Counted from the first letter of the stretch, positions 34,248-44,193 are shown. The stretch: DNA of 64,000 bases from Halomonas llamarensis (GCF_023555005.1 NZ_JAMJPJ010000004.1:1-64000), one strand, 5' to 3'. Notes: generated from the sequence alone by a model not told the origin. A program made the numbers and translations.

Positions 34248-35524
34248 CACAATCTTCTTCCGTACGCGCTCCCGCTTCGCTTTCGTGCTTTGATCTCGGC
34301 GAGCAGATGTTAAGCGTCGACGAAGCACGTACTGCACTTGCCACGCTGGTGGAAACGCCAGTGGGCAGCGAACGCATAGCGCTTACCCGCGCTCACGGAC
34401 GGCGTCTGGCAGACGCCATTCACGCGCCCATTAACGTGCCGCAAAATACCAATGCCGCGATGGACGGCGTGGCGCTCGCCTGGGAAAACGCCGAGCAGAC
34501 GTACTGGGCGCTTTCCGGCACGGTGTTTGCTGGCGAGTGCTTTGATGACCGCGTGCCAGCGGGCCGTTGCGTCACGATTACCACCGGCGCGCCGCTACCG
34601 GCGGGCACCGACACGGTTATTATGCGCGAGCAGCTAGAAGAGCACGACGATCACGTCATCATTAATGCCCCCGAGCGCGTCAAACGTGGCCAGAACGTAC
34701 GCCAGGCCGGGGAAGACATTCGTGAGGGTGCCATGGCGCTTACCGCAGGCACCCGGCTTGATGCGGCGCGCTTGGGGCTTCTCGCCTCGCTCGGCTATGC
34801 TGAAGTGAGCGTTTACTGCCGCCCACAGGTGGCGGTATTTTCCACCGGCAACGAAGTGACCGCCCCTGGCGAGTCGCTTCCCGCCGCGGGGATTTACGAT
34901 ACCAACCGCTTCACCCTGACCGGGTTACTGCAAGAGCACGGCGCCGAGGTGATCGATCTCGGCATTTTGCCCGATGACGCCGACGCGATTCGTGAGGCGC
35001 TGGCTCACTCTGCCGAAACGAGCGACCTGGTACTCACCAGCGGTGGTGTCTCCGTCGGCCAAGCTGACTTTACCCGCGACGCGCTACAAGCGCTCGGGCA
35101 ACTGGCGTTTTGGCGCGTGGCGATTCGCCCTGGCAGACCGCTTGCCTGCGGGCAACTGGGCAAAAGGCGTACCCCTCTGGTGGGATTGCCGGGTAACCCA
35201 GTGGCGGTTATGGTCACCTTCTTACAGTTTGTCGTGCCGCTTTTGCAGCGCTTAGAACACCAACCGGTGGCATCACCGAGGCGGCTCACCGCCGTCACCG
35301 ATGAGCCGCTTTCAAGTCGCCTAAATCGCTGCGATTTTATTCGCGGCGTGTACCAAAGTGACGCTGCCGGACAACTTCACGTACGCAGCACCGGCGCGCA
35401 AGGGTCGGGGATTTTGACCTCAATGGCCGCCGCTAATTGCCTGATCGAGCTGCCCGATGAGCGCGCAGGTGCCGCCCCCGGCGAGACGGTAACGATCCAA
35501 CCGCTTGATAGCGTCAATAGATAA
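34244..35524 (+). CDS. moeA: Molybdopterin molybdotransferase MoeA (copy 2)
   Basis: 426 residues. Features: NTNAAMDGVALAWENA, ITTGAPLPAGTDTVIMREQ, VFSTGNEVTAPGESLPA, LTSGGVSVGQADFTRDAL and GLPGNPVAVMVTF. It differs clearly from the MoeA at 21928-23130, including a longer N-terminus. Its place in an operon with fdhD-mobA-moaA suggests dedication to formate dehydrogenase, while copy 1 travels with moaB; this division of labour is inference. Confidence 0.94.
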   Translation: MTQSSSVRAPASLSCFDLGEQMLSVDEARTALATLVETPVGSERIALTRAHGRRLADAIHAPINVPQNTNAAMDGVALAWENAEQTYWALSGTVFAGECFDDRVPAGRCVTITTGAPLPAGTDTVIMREQLEEHDDHVIINAPERVKRGQNVRQAGEDIREGAMALTAGTRLDAARLGLLASLGYAEVSVYCRPQVAVFSTGNEVTAPGESLPAAGIYDTNRFTLTGLLQEHGAEVIDLGILPDDADAIREALAHSAETSDLVLTSGGVSVGQADFTRDALQALGQLAFWRVAIRPGRPLACGQLGKRRTPLVGLPGNPVAVMVTFLQFVVPLLQRLEHQPVASPRRLTAVTDEPLSSRLNRCDFIRGVYQSDAAGQLHVRSTGAQGSGILTSMAAANCLIELPDERAGAAPGETVTIQPLDSVNR

Positions 35525-35540
35525 AGCCATCAGAGCTCAC

Positions 35541-35618
35541 CCTTCGACAAGCTCCCTTCGACAGGCTCAGGGCGAACGGCACAGTCGAAACGAGCGGCAC
35601 AGTCGAAACGAACGGCAT
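35541..35618. repeat. Intergenic repeat cluster before moaA
   Basis: CTTCGACAAGCTC and CTTCGACAGGCTC in tandem, followed by two copies of GGCACAGTCGAAACGA at an 18-base period (35578 and 35596). Repeats of this TTCGACAGGCTCAG type are often dispersed in proteobacterial intergenic regions. They sit between moeA and moaA. Confidence 0.7.
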
Positions 35619-35645
35619 AGATAGAGAAAAGAGGCTCAATTGACC

Positions 35646-36653
35646 ATGACAGAGCACGTAAAAACACAACAACTCATCGACAGTTTTGGCCGTCGGGTCA
35701 ACTACGTTCGGCTATCGGTCACCGACCGCTGCGACTTCCGCTGCGTCTACTGCATGAGCGAAGAGATGACCTTTCTCCCGCGCGCGCAAGTGCTCACCCT
35801 AGAAGAGATGGGCATGGTGGCCCGCGCGTTTACCGAAATGGGCGTGGAAAAGATCCGCTTAACCGGCGGCGAGCCACTGGTGCGTCGCGGCGTCGAGCAG
35901 CTCGTCGATGAAATCGGCACGCTACCGGGGCTTAACGACTTCACCATGACCACCAACGGCGCCAGCCTACGTAAACATGCTAAGCGCCTGCGCCAAGGCG
36001 GTTTAACGCGGTTGAACATCAGCCTCGACTCCCTCGACCCGGGCCGTTTCAAGCGCCTGACACGCACCGGTGAGCTGGCCAAGGTGATCGACGGCATCCA
36101 GGCGGCGAAAGAAGCCGGTTTTGAGCGCATCAAACTCAACGCCGTGATTCTCAAAGGCCGCAACGACGACGAAGTCTTGGATTTGGTGGATTTTTCCCGC
36201 GATGAAGGGCTCGATATCAGCTTTATCGAGGAAATGCCGCTGGGTGATGTTTCCGACCACAACCGCGATGAAACCTACTGCTCCAGTGACGAGGTACAGG
36301 CGCACATCGAGCGTCGCTATCCGCTCATCCCCACCACCGAGGCGACACCGGGGCCGTCGCGCTACTTCAAAATGGCCGACAGCGAGTCGCGTATTGGGTT
36401 TATTTCACCCCATAGCCATAACTTCTGTTCCAGCTGTAACCGCGTGCGCGTCACCGTCGAAGGGCGGCTATTGCTGTGCTTAGGCAATGAGCATTCGGTG
36501 GATCTGCGCGCCGTACTGCGCCGCTACCCTGGCGACATGGACGCGCTAAAAGAGGCGATTATCAACGCCTTGCCGAAAAAGCCCGAGCGCCACCACTTCA
36601 CCACCGACGGCGACGTGCAAGTCGTGCGTTTTATGAACATGACCGGAGGTTAA
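35646..36653 (+). CDS. moaA: GTP 3',8-cyclase MoaA
   Basis: 335-residue radical SAM enzyme for the first step of Moco synthesis. The N-terminal cluster motif CDFRCVYC and the C-terminal cluster region [18 protein letters not shown] are intact, and the protein ends with the conserved Gly-Gly (NMTGG). The ATG at 35646 is preferred over an in-frame TTG at 35640. No moaC, moaD or moaE is in this window, so the rest of the pathway must be elsewhere. It precedes the GTPase gene by one base. Confidence 0.95.
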   Translation: MTEHVKTQQLIDSFGRRVNYVRLSVTDRCDFRCVYCMSEEMTFLPRAQVLTLEEMGMVARAFTEMGVEKIRLTGGEPLVRRGVEQLVDEIGTLPGLNDFTMTTNGASLRKHAKRLRQGGLTRLNISLDSLDPGRFKRLTRTGELAKVIDGIQAAKEAGFERIKLNAVILKGRNDDEVLDLVDFSRDEGLDISFIEEMPLGDVSDHNRDETYCSSDEVQAHIERRYPLIPTTEATPGPSRYFKMADSESRIGFISPHSHNFCSSCNRVRVTVEGRLLLCLGNEHSVDLRAVLRRYPGDMDALKEAIINALPKKPERHHFTTDGDVQVVRFMNMTGG

Positions 36654-36654
36654 C

Positions 36655-37707
36655 GTGGCACAACGCGTGCCGGTGCATATCATCACCGGCTTTCTGGGCA
36701 GCGGCAAAAGCACGCTTATCCACAGCCTGATTGCGCAGAAGCCTGTGGAGGAAACCTGGGCGATTCTGGTCAACGAATTCGGCCAGATCGGCATTGATCA
36801 AGCAATGTTTGAGCAGCGCGACGACGTGGCGGTGAAAGGGCTTCCTGGCGGCTGTTTGTGCTGCCAGCTGGCCTTTGTGTTGCAAGCAGGGCTTGTTAGC
36901 CTGCTCGCCCGCACCCAGCCTGATCGATTGATTATTGAGCCCTCAGGCCTTGGCCACCCGGCGGGGCTGATCGATTTGCTGCGCAGCGAAGCGTTCGCGG
37001 ACTCACTTGAAGTGCGCGACATTATCGCCACGCTCGACCCGCGCCGTTTAGATGAGCCGCGCGCCCGCGAGCATGAAACCTTTCAAGACCAACTTGCCAT
37101 TGCCGACGCCATTGCCATCACCATGCATGACCACAGCAGCGCCGAGCAAATCGACGCCGCCCACCAACATGCCGGCGCACACTGGCCGCCGCGCAAATGG
37201 GTGCGTGATGCGACCCACGGTGAACTGCCGATCTCGCTATTGGTAGAAAGCCATGCCAGCGAGGCGGTAAGTGGCGCGATGCCCGACGCGCACCAGGCAC
37301 AGGGACAAAGTGCTGTCTCAAGTACCGTCTCAAATACCGTGCCAAGCGTAGACGGCGGCTTTTTTGACTTCCCGCCCGCCCCTGGTAAGCCACAAGTGGA
37401 GGTCGGCACATCGTTGGGTTACACCAGCATCGGGATACGCTGGCATCCGGATACGTGCTTTGAACTCGATCGACTCGCGGCCACCCTAGGTGAGCTCCCC
37501 GTTGAGGCGCGTATCAAAGGTGTATTTCATACCGAAAACGGCTGGAAGCGGTTAAATCGCTCAGGCGGTACCTTTCAGCTGGAGAGCACGTCGTGGCGAC
37601 AGGATTCACGCCTAGAGGTGATTCACCCCAGCGAAGAGGCGCTCACGGTTGAGCCGCTTTTAGCACGGCTCAACGCCTGTGCTACAGCATCGCCTCGACC
37701 TCTTTGA
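36655..37707 (+). CDS. CobW/COG0523-family GTPase
   Basis: 350 residues with GTG start. P-loop GFLGSGKST, metal-binding GGCLCCQ (the CxCC motif) and a C-terminal CobW domain with VEARIKGVFHTENGWKRLN. COG0523 GTPases deliver or insert metals; the substrate here is unknown. Immediate coupling to moaA suggests a part in metal supply to the molybdoenzyme. Its last 26 bases overlap the end of the convergent GGDEF-EAL gene. Confidence 0.9.
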   Translation: MAQRVPVHIITGFLGSGKSTLIHSLIAQKPVEETWAILVNEFGQIGIDQAMFEQRDDVAVKGLPGGCLCCQLAFVLQAGLVSLLARTQPDRLIIEPSGLGHPAGLIDLLRSEAFADSLEVRDIIATLDPRRLDEPRAREHETFQDQLAIADAIAITMHDHSSAEQIDAAHQHAGAHWPPRKWVRDATHGELPISLLVESHASEAVSGAMPDAHQAQGQSAVSSTVSNTVPSVDGGFFDFPPAPGKPQVEVGTSLGYTSIGIRWHPDTCFELDRLAATLGELPVEARIKGVFHTENGWKRLNRSGGTFQLESTSWRQDSRLEVIHPSEEALTVEPLLARLNACATASPRPL

Positions 37708-40700
37708 CCGCCATCGGCCGACCAAACAAAAACCCCTGAAAGGCGTGGCAAGCGTGGCGTGCTAGCCAGTCTTGGTGTGCCTTGGTTTCCACGCCTTCAG
37801 CAATCACCGAGAGTCCCAAACTCCGCGCCAGCGCAATGGTGCTCTCCACAATCGCGGCGTTAGCGGGGCTATCAAGCACCTGGCGCACAAAGCTCTGGTC
37901 GATTTTGAGCTGATCAAGCGGCAAGTGCGCTAGGTAGGCAAGCGAGGAGTACCCCGTGCCAAAATCGTCGAGAGAAAAGTGTATGCCCTGCGCACGTAGG
38001 TGCTCCATTTTGCGTTGGGTATCGTCCTGCGCCTCGACAAACAGTGTCTCGGTCACTTCAAGCTTTAATTTATCCGCCGGTGCACCGGTGCGGCGCAATA
38101 TCGATTTCACCTTGGGCACGAAATTGTCCTCGCGGAACTGCACTGGGCTAATGTTGACCGCCACAGTGAGGTGCGCCGTATCCGGGCAATGCTGCCACTC
38201 GACCAGCTGTTTACAGGCGGTTTCTAACACCCAGGCACCGACAATGTTAATCAACCGGGTACTTTCCAATAGGGGAATAAAATCTCCTGGCGAGACGATA
38301 CCGCGTTCAGGGTGATGCCAACGTAGCAACGCCTCCACACCGGTGACGTGGCTCTCATTATCCACTTGCGGCTGATAAAGCAGCCGCCACTCATCATTGG
38401 CTAACGCTTGGCGCAGATCCTTCTCAAGCCGTGCCCGCGATACTAGCGCGGCCTGCATACCCGGGTCGAAGAAACTTAGCGTGTCACGGCCGGCTTCTTT
38501 GGCCTGAAAAAGCGCCATATCCGCTTGCTGCAAGTAATCATCGACGCCATCCACGCTGTTATCCATCAGCGTAATACCGATACTCCCCGTCACCAGTACG
38601 GTTTCATTATTGATATCAATCGGTCGCCGAATCGCGGTGAGCAACTTCAACGCGATGCCCTCTGCGAGTCGGGCGGCTTGCTCGACATCACGGTCCAACG
38701 CATGAATCAACACGGCAAATTCGTCACCGCCCAGGCGCGCGAGCGTATCGGTGTCGCGCAGCATTTGCGACAGCTCTCGCGCCATGTTTTGCAGCAGCTG
38801 GTCACCGGCATAATGCCCTAAGGTATCGTTCACCTGCTTAAAGTTATCCAGGTCAATAAACAACAGCACACCGTGCTGGGCATGACGCTCACTGTCTTTA
38901 AGGGCAGCCGCCATGCGATCAAGAAACAAACGCCGATTGGCAAGCCCGGTGAGCGGGTCATAAAACGCTAGCTGATGAATTTCCTGCTCGGCGGCTTTGC
39001 TTTCGGTAATGTCATTCAGCGTGGCGACGTAATGCGTCAGTCGCGCTTTCTCATCGCTAACGGCACTAATGGTCAACCATTCGGGAAACACCTGGCCGTT
39101 TTTGCGGCGGTTCCAGATTTCACCTTCCCAGCTGCCGGTTTCTTTCACTTTCGACCACATTTGTTGATAAAACTCGGCGTCATGGCGGCCAGAACTAAAA
39201 ATGCGCGGATTCTCACCGAGCACTTCGTTCTCTTCGTAACCCGTAATACGCGTAAAGGTGTCGTTAACTTTGAGAATCCGCCCGCGCGCATCGGTAATAA
39301 TCATCCCCAGATGCGTCTTGAACGCCGTCGCGGCAATGCGCAGTTCTGCTTCGTTTATTTTGGCTTGGGTTACATCGCGTACAGCGACCAACACGCCGTT
39401 AAATAAACCCGTCGCATCGGCCAGCGGGCTTAAAATGGCGTTAAAATAGCGTATTTGCGCGTTGACCTGCAGCGAATACTCTAATTCTTGTATCTCACGC
39501 TTATGCTGCACACGATAGAGAGTCCCCGTCAGCAATTGAACGACAGCTTCGGGCAGCACCTCGCTGTAATGGAGGCCGATGGCCTCATGGTGAGGGCGCA
39601 GTAGCTGTGCCTCATCCAAGGCGTGAATATAGGTAAAACGGCCATACTCATCAAAGACAAAAATCATGTCCTGAATCGAGCGCACCAGCGCGTCAAGACG
39701 CGCTTCGCGCATTTGCACCTGCGCTCGCGCTTCCTCGCGTTCCAGCACCCGAGTATGCAACTGCTGCGACATACTCAACCGATTCAAGTAGTGACGCACG
39801 AACCAAATACCCAGCAGCGTCATAATAGCGGCGATTACCATTAAAATTATCAGCCGCTGGCGCCAGGGCGCTAGCAGCGCATCAATGCTATCGCCTACCA
39901 CCACAGCAAAAGGCAAATTATCTAGGTACTGCATCCTGTACAGTCGCTCTTTACCATCCACCAGCGAGTGCATACGTACCGCCTGCATTCCTGTATCACT
40001 GGCGAGAAAGTGCTCAACTTCATCGTTTCTGGCCAATTCACCGAGTTCTACCTGGTCATCAGGGCGTCGAGCAAGCAACTTACCGTCGTTATCCATGATC
40101 GCCATGCTTTCACCACGGCGCATCGTTAAACGCTGCAAGGTATCGTCAAATAACTGTGGGTCAATGCGCACGGCCACGAGACCCTCAAAATGGCCGTCTA
40201 CGCCACGTAATCGGCGCGCGTGAAACATGAGGTAATCACTTTCAACCGCCGACCAAAACAGCGGCGTCACGTAGTCATCAAGCGGGGGGTTTTGTTTAAA
40301 AGCACGGAAAAACGGCATGTCGCTAACATCAAACCCGGCGGAACGAGCAGCGTTTGAGCTGATCAGAACACTGCCCTGCTCGTCGATCACGACGATTTCA
40401 CTTACCAGCGGTAGACTATCGCGGCGCTTAACCAGCAACTGTTTAAGGTTATGGTACTCGCCTACTCGGGGCAGCAAGGGGGGCTCTAAACGCTGTGCAA
40501 TATCTCTCAACGCGTATTCACTTAACGCAAAGGTGCTATTCACCCACTCAGCGATCAAATCGGCTCGCGTGGAATTACGCTCATGCGCCGCGTCTATCTC
40601 TTGATGATATTGGTCACTCAAAAGCCAAGTAAAAATAACGGCCATCGCGATCAGCGCAAACACATAAATCGCGATGGCATTGACCCTTAGGCGTCGGTAT

Positions 40701-40741
40701 AAACGCGCTTCAGCCGCCAATGTTTCAGGAGAATCTGGCAT
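37682..40741 (-). CDS. Membrane GGDEF-EAL cyclic-di-GMP protein with two PAS domains
   Basis: 1019 residues. Transmembrane helices near residues 20-42 and 290-315 enclose a periplasmic sensor domain of the double-Cache type (VIDEQGSVLISSNAARSAGF and VAVRIDPQLFDDTL). Two PAS domains follow (from about 350 and 470; the second has GYEENEVLGENPRIFSSGR). The GGDEF domain (LARLGGDEFAVLI) and EAL domain (GVEALLRWHHPERG) both retain key residues, so both cyclase and phosphodiesterase activities are possible. The ATG at 40741 is chosen; the longer ORF starts with an unlikely 22-residue tail. Ligand unknown. Confidence 0.92.
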   Translation of the reverse strand: MPDSPETLAAEARLYRRLRVNAIAIYVFALIAMAVIFTWLLSDQYHQEIDAAHERNSTRADLIAEWVNSTFALSEYALRDIAQRLEPPLLPRVGEYHNLKQLLVKRRDSLPLVSEIVVIDEQGSVLISSNAARSAGFDVSDMPFFRAFKQNPPLDDYVTPLFWSAVESDYLMFHARRLRGVDGHFEGLVAVRIDPQLFDDTLQRLTMRRGESMAIMDNDGKLLARRPDDQVELGELARNDEVEHFLASDTGMQAVRMHSLVDGKERLYRMQYLDNLPFAVVVGDSIDALLAPWRQRLIILMVIAAIMTLLGIWFVRHYLNRLSMSQQLHTRVLEREEARAQVQMREARLDALVRSIQDMIFVFDEYGRFTYIHALDEAQLLRPHHEAIGLHYSEVLPEAVVQLLTGTLYRVQHKREIQELEYSLQVNAQIRYFNAILSPLADATGLFNGVLVAVRDVTQAKINEAELRIAATAFKTHLGMIITDARGRILKVNDTFTRITGYEENEVLGENPRIFSSGRHDAEFYQQMWSKVKETGSWEGEIWNRRKNGQVFPEWLTISAVSDEKARLTHYVATLNDITESKAAEQEIHQLAFYDPLTGLANRRLFLDRMAAALKDSERHAQHGVLLFIDLDNFKQVNDTLGHYAGDQLLQNMARELSQMLRDTDTLARLGGDEFAVLIHALDRDVEQAARLAEGIALKLLTAIRRPIDINNETVLVTGSIGITLMDNSVDGVDDYLQQADMALFQAKEAGRDTLSFFDPGMQAALVSRARLEKDLRQALANDEWRLLYQPQVDNESHVTGVEALLRWHHPERGIVSPGDFIPLLESTRLINIVGAWVLETACKQLVEWQHCPDTAHLTVAVNISPVQFREDNFVPKVKSILRRTGAPADKLKLEVTETLFVEAQDDTQRKMEHLRAQGIHFSLDDFGTGYSSLAYLAHLPLDQLKIDQSFVRQVLDSPANAAIVESTIALARSLGLSVIAEGVETKAHQDWLARHACHAFQGFLFGRPMAVKEVEAML

Positions 40742-40917
40742 AGCGCCGCGTACCTTATCGTTATAACGGGAATCTTTGGCTGCCCAAGGATGCCTGATTC
40801 GGCACATTTTTTAAGGTATTTTTGTGCACCTTTTATACACGTTATTGATGTATATCATTTATTGGCCGCTTGGCGTTAACCGATGGGGCATCAAAAGACT
40901 AAGGGCCATCACCACGC

Positions 40918-41220
40918 CTACAATACAACCTGATACCCCTCAAACTGCGGTGGGCCGAGATAGATGCCTTCCGGCGCCTTGGCGTTAGCGTGCGCCTTAC
41001 GAAACGCGTCAGATTTTGTCCAGGCACGAAACGCCTCTTCGGATTCCCAAACACTGTGCGAAATAAACACCGTGTAATCGTCCTGTTTTTCACCCTGCAG
41101 CATCTGAAACTGCTTAAACCCGGGCACCTCATCGAGATGGCTGTCGCGGTTGCGCCAGACGTCAAGAAAGTCCTCTTCCCGACCGGGCGCAATACGAAAA
41201 CGGTTCATGGCAATATACAT
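40918..41220 (-). CDS. Antibiotic biosynthesis monooxygenase-domain protein
   Basis: 100-residue ABM ferredoxin-like fold protein. Starts MYIAMNRFRIAPGREEDFL; VWESEEAFRAWTKSDAFRKAH is the conserved helix region. The family includes small haem-degrading enzymes (HmoA/IsdG-like) and monooxygenases of polyketide tailoring; the latter is unlikely here. A GGAGAATGCT Shine-Dalgarno supports the start at 41220. Confidence 0.85.
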   Translation of the reverse strand: MYIAMNRFRIAPGREEDFLDVWRNRDSHLDEVPGFKQFQMLQGEKQDDYTVFISHSVWESEEAFRAWTKSDAFRKAHANAKAPEGIYLGPPQFEGYQVVL

Positions 41221-41379
41221 AGCATTCTCCTTCATGATTGAGTGACTCACGCTACCGCGATCAAACGCGTTTGCAAATAGGCCAATAAGACAACGGGACG
41301 CAGTGTCGCACGCTTGGCGGCGGCGCAAGAAAACATTGTATGATGCCTGTCGTTATCCATCATCACACGAGACTGACTC

Positions 41380-41838
41380 ATGCTGAAATCAATACTGTTT
41401 ACCGCCGCGACCAGCGCCCTAATGCTTTCCACCGCAGCACTCGCCGACACTATCAATACCGACACTATCAATGCCGACAACCCCTTTGTGCGCGAAGTGC
41501 CCCCAGGCTCCCCCGCCACTGCGGCCTTCATGACACTGCACAACACAAGTGACTCGCCGGTTCGCTTAATTGATGCGGAGAACGACCTCACTGCCCACGC
41601 CGAAATGCACAATCACGTGGATGTTGACGGCGTTATGCAGATGCGCCAAATTGAGTACATCGACGTACCGGCAAATGGCAACGTCACCCTTGCACCCGGC
41701 GGGCTGCACCTAATGCTGATCGGCCTGGAAAGCGCGGTGAGCGAAGGCGATGAAGTGGCGCTGACGCTCACGTTTGATAACGGCGAAACCCTCGACGTGA
41801 CAGCTCCCGTGCGGCCCATCATGCCGATGAGCCACTAA
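41380..41838 (+). CDS. Periplasmic copper chaperone PCu(A)C
   Basis: 152 residues with a Sec signal peptide (SILFTAATSALMLSTAALA). The copper-binding motif is HAEMHNHVDVDGVMQMR followed about 30 residues later by HLMLIGL, the H-x10-M...H-x-M pattern of the family. It delivers Cu(I), mostly to cytochrome oxidase CuA. The protein repeats DTINTDTINAD after the signal, a small internal duplication. Confidence 0.93.
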   Translation: MLKSILFTAATSALMLSTAALADTINTDTINADNPFVREVPPGSPATAAFMTLHNTSDSPVRLIDAENDLTAHAEMHNHVDVDGVMQMRQIEYIDVPANGNVTLAPGGLHLMLIGLESAVSEGDEVALTLTFDNGETLDVTAPVRPIMPMSH

Positions 41839-41862
41839 GCACGACAGCCTAGGTGCGTCTTG

Positions 41863-43401
41863 ATGCCCCGTCGCGTTCAAGTGGTCTGGTTTAAGCGCGA
41901 TCTGCGCATTCACGACCATGCGCCCCTTTGCCTGGCGGCAGCGGCCGGACCGGTGCTGCCGGTTTTCGCCATTGAGCCTGAACAGTGGCAAACGCCAGAC
42001 AGTGCTCTACGCCATTGGCAGTTTGCCGCCGAGTCGCTAAGCGATTTATCCCAAGCGCTCGCAAGCCTTCACTTACCGCTTTGCTGCTGGCAGGGGGATA
42101 TTTTGACGCTGCTGGAAGCACTCAAAACCCACTACGGTATTTTTGAGCTGCACTCCCACCAAGAGACCGGCAATGCCTGGAGCTATTCCCGCGACCAACG
42201 CGTAAACGCTTGGTGTCGTCATCACGGCATTTCATGGCATCAACCGCGCCAACACGGCATCGTGCGCGGCTTGAAAAAGCGCCACCGCTGGGAAGCCCAG
42301 TGGGAAGCGCTGATGGCCGAACCCCGCTACCCGGCGCCACAAAACGCTCACGTGGCAAACGGCTGGGAGGCGTTTCACCATGTGCCCAGCGAGCAGCTCG
42401 CCACCCTAGCGCTCGGTTTCGATCGAACGCCCTGCCCTGAGCGGCAACCCGGCGGCCGTCGTGAAGGTCACGCGCTGTGGCAAAGCTTTATTACCCACCG
42501 CGGGCGACGCTACCGTGGCTCACTCTCCAAACCACTATTGGCCTGGGAGTTTGGCTCACGGCTTTCGCCTCATCTGGCCTGGGGCACCCTCTCGATGCGC
42601 GAAATCGTGCAATCGCTCCGCCGCCAGCGGCAAAAACACACAGATGACGCACAGTGGGCCGCGTCGCTGCGCGCCTTCACTTCTCGGCTTTACTGGCATT
42701 GCCACTTCATGCAAAAGCTAGAGAGTGCACCGAACATGGAGCACCAAACCTTGCACCCGGCGCTGCGCGGTTTGCGGGAACGCGATCCCGAACATGCTAA
42801 TCTAATTGCCTGGAAGCACGGCCAAACCGGGGTGCCACTGGTGGATGCTTGCATGCGTAGTTTGATCACAACCGGCTGGCTGAATTTTCGTATGCGCGCC
42901 ATGTTGATCTCCTACGCCACCTTTGGATTGGGGCTGCACTGGCGAGAACCCGCGTTGCATCTCGCACGGCTATTTACCGACTATGAGCCTGGCATTCATT
43001 ACCCGCAGATACAGATGCAGTCCGGCGCAACCGGCACCAACGCACTGCGAGTGTACAACCCCATCAAACAGGCGGCGGACAACGACCCGGATGGCGCCTT
43101 TGTGGCGCGCTGGGTTCCCGAGCTTGCACGACTACCCTTGGAATGGCGCAGCATGCCGTGGGCGCTGCCAACATCGCTGCGTCAGCGCTTTGACTTTCAC
43201 CCCGGCAAGGATTACCCCTTACCTCATGATTTTGACGCCGAAGCACGCCACTGGAAAGCAAAGCTCTATCAACTAAGGCGCACGCCAGAGGCGCGCGACA
43301 CGAGTCAGAAGCTGGTAACAAAGCTTGCCAGTCAACGCCGTCCCAAAATCGGAAAACGGCAAAAAACGCCGCCAAATCAGCTATCGTTGTTCGATCAATA
43401 A
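41863..43401 (+). CDS. phr: Cryptochrome/photolyase family protein
   Basis: 512 residues. N-terminal photolyase antenna domain (VQVVWFKRDLRIHDHAPL) and C-terminal FAD-binding domain (FTSRLYWHCHFMQKLE, DACMRSLITTGWLNFRMRAM and NALRVYNPIKQAADNDPDG). Repairs cyclobutane pyrimidine dimers with blue light, or acts as a photoreceptor. An ATG at 41863 is preferred over the in-frame TTG three bases earlier. Downstream of the copper chaperone by 24 bases. Substrate class is not certain. Confidence 0.9.
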   Translation: MPRRVQVVWFKRDLRIHDHAPLCLAAAAGPVLPVFAIEPEQWQTPDSALRHWQFAAESLSDLSQALASLHLPLCCWQGDILTLLEALKTHYGIFELHSHQETGNAWSYSRDQRVNAWCRHHGISWHQPRQHGIVRGLKKRHRWEAQWEALMAEPRYPAPQNAHVANGWEAFHHVPSEQLATLALGFDRTPCPERQPGGRREGHALWQSFITHRGRRYRGSLSKPLLAWEFGSRLSPHLAWGTLSMREIVQSLRRQRQKHTDDAQWAASLRAFTSRLYWHCHFMQKLESAPNMEHQTLHPALRGLRERDPEHANLIAWKHGQTGVPLVDACMRSLITTGWLNFRMRAMLISYATFGLGLHWREPALHLARLFTDYEPGIHYPQIQMQSGATGTNALRVYNPIKQAADNDPDGAFVARWVPELARLPLEWRSMPWALPTSLRQRFDFHPGKDYPLPHDFDAEARHWKAKLYQLRRTPEARDTSQKLVTKLASQRRPKIGKRQKTPPNQLSLFDQ

Positions 43402-43428
43402 AATACCAACACCAACAAGGGAATCACC

Positions 43429-44070
43429 ATGCCTCAACACACGCCTTTTGCCACAGCGCTGATGCTGATGCTTTTTCTCTCCGGCTGCGCGGTCTTCGCG
43501 CCCAATCCACCGCAAGATCAAAGCAATATCTGTGAAATCTTCCGTGAACAGCCCAGTTGGTACGACTACGCAAGTGACTCTGAAGAGAAATGGGGCACAC
43601 CAATAGAAACGCAAATGTCTTTTATCCAACAAGAATCGTCGTTTCGTAGTCACGTTCGTCCGCCGCGCAAACGCTACCTTGGCTTTATTCCCGGCCCACG
43701 CCCGTCATCAGCCAAAGGGTATGCTCAGGCTCAAGACCCAGTCTGGGGGGAGTACCGCGACCAAGCTGGCAGCACCTTCGCCCGGCGCACACATATGAAG
43801 CACGCCACCGATTTTATCGGTTGGTACAACACCCGCACTCGCGCGCAAACGGGTATTTCGCTCAACAACCCTGAGCACCTTTATCTCGCCTATCACGAAG
43901 GTGCAGGCGGCTATCAACGCGGCAGCTATCGCGCTAAACCGGCAGTACAACGTGCTGCGCGCCAAGTCGCAAGTCGCGCCAATCGTTACCGTTCGCAGTT
44001 AGCAAGCTGCGAAGCGGAGTTTCAATGCCGCAAGTTTTATCAAGTCTGGCCGTTTTGTCGTAAAGGGTAA
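43429..44070 (+). CDS. Lipoprotein with lytic transglycosylase-like domain
   Basis: 213 residues with a lipoprotein signal ending in LFLSGC (Cys20). The catalytic Glu region is FIQQESSFRSHVRPPRKRYL, matching SLT-type muramidases; YLAYHEGAGGYQRGSYRAK follows as the second conserved block. It probably cuts peptidoglycan at the outer membrane. Four Cys near the C-terminus (CEAEFQCRKFYQVWPFC) may form a disulfide. Confidence 0.85.
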   Translation: MPQHTPFATALMLMLFLSGCAVFAPNPPQDQSNICEIFREQPSWYDYASDSEEKWGTPIETQMSFIQQESSFRSHVRPPRKRYLGFIPGPRPSSAKGYAQAQDPVWGEYRDQAGSTFARRTHMKHATDFIGWYNTRTRAQTGISLNNPEHLYLAYHEGAGGYQRGSYRAKPAVQRAARQVASRANRYRSQLASCEAEFQCRKFYQVWPFCRKG

Positions 44071-44095
44071 TTGAAAAGAAACAGCCCCGCACAGT

Positions 44096-44135
44096 AAAAC
44101 ACCGCGGGTTACGATAACGTAGCCAGCGGCGTTTT
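44096..44135. terminator. Bidirectional terminator
   Basis: AAAACACCGC pairs with GCGGCGTTTT (one mismatch) around a loop with GTTACGATAACG, between convergent genes. T-rich on both strands. Confidence 0.5.
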
Positions 44136-44193
44136 ACGTTTCACATGATGACGGCGTTTCGCCTAGCCACGTTGGGTGACGCTATAACGTCAT

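Noticed and set aside
35578..35611. Two-copy 18-base tandem repeat as CRISPR
   Set aside because: Only two units with almost no spacer and no cas gene in the window.
35525..35645. Moco riboswitch before moaA
   Set aside because: The gap is filled by simple repeats and shows none of the long paired architecture of that riboswitch.
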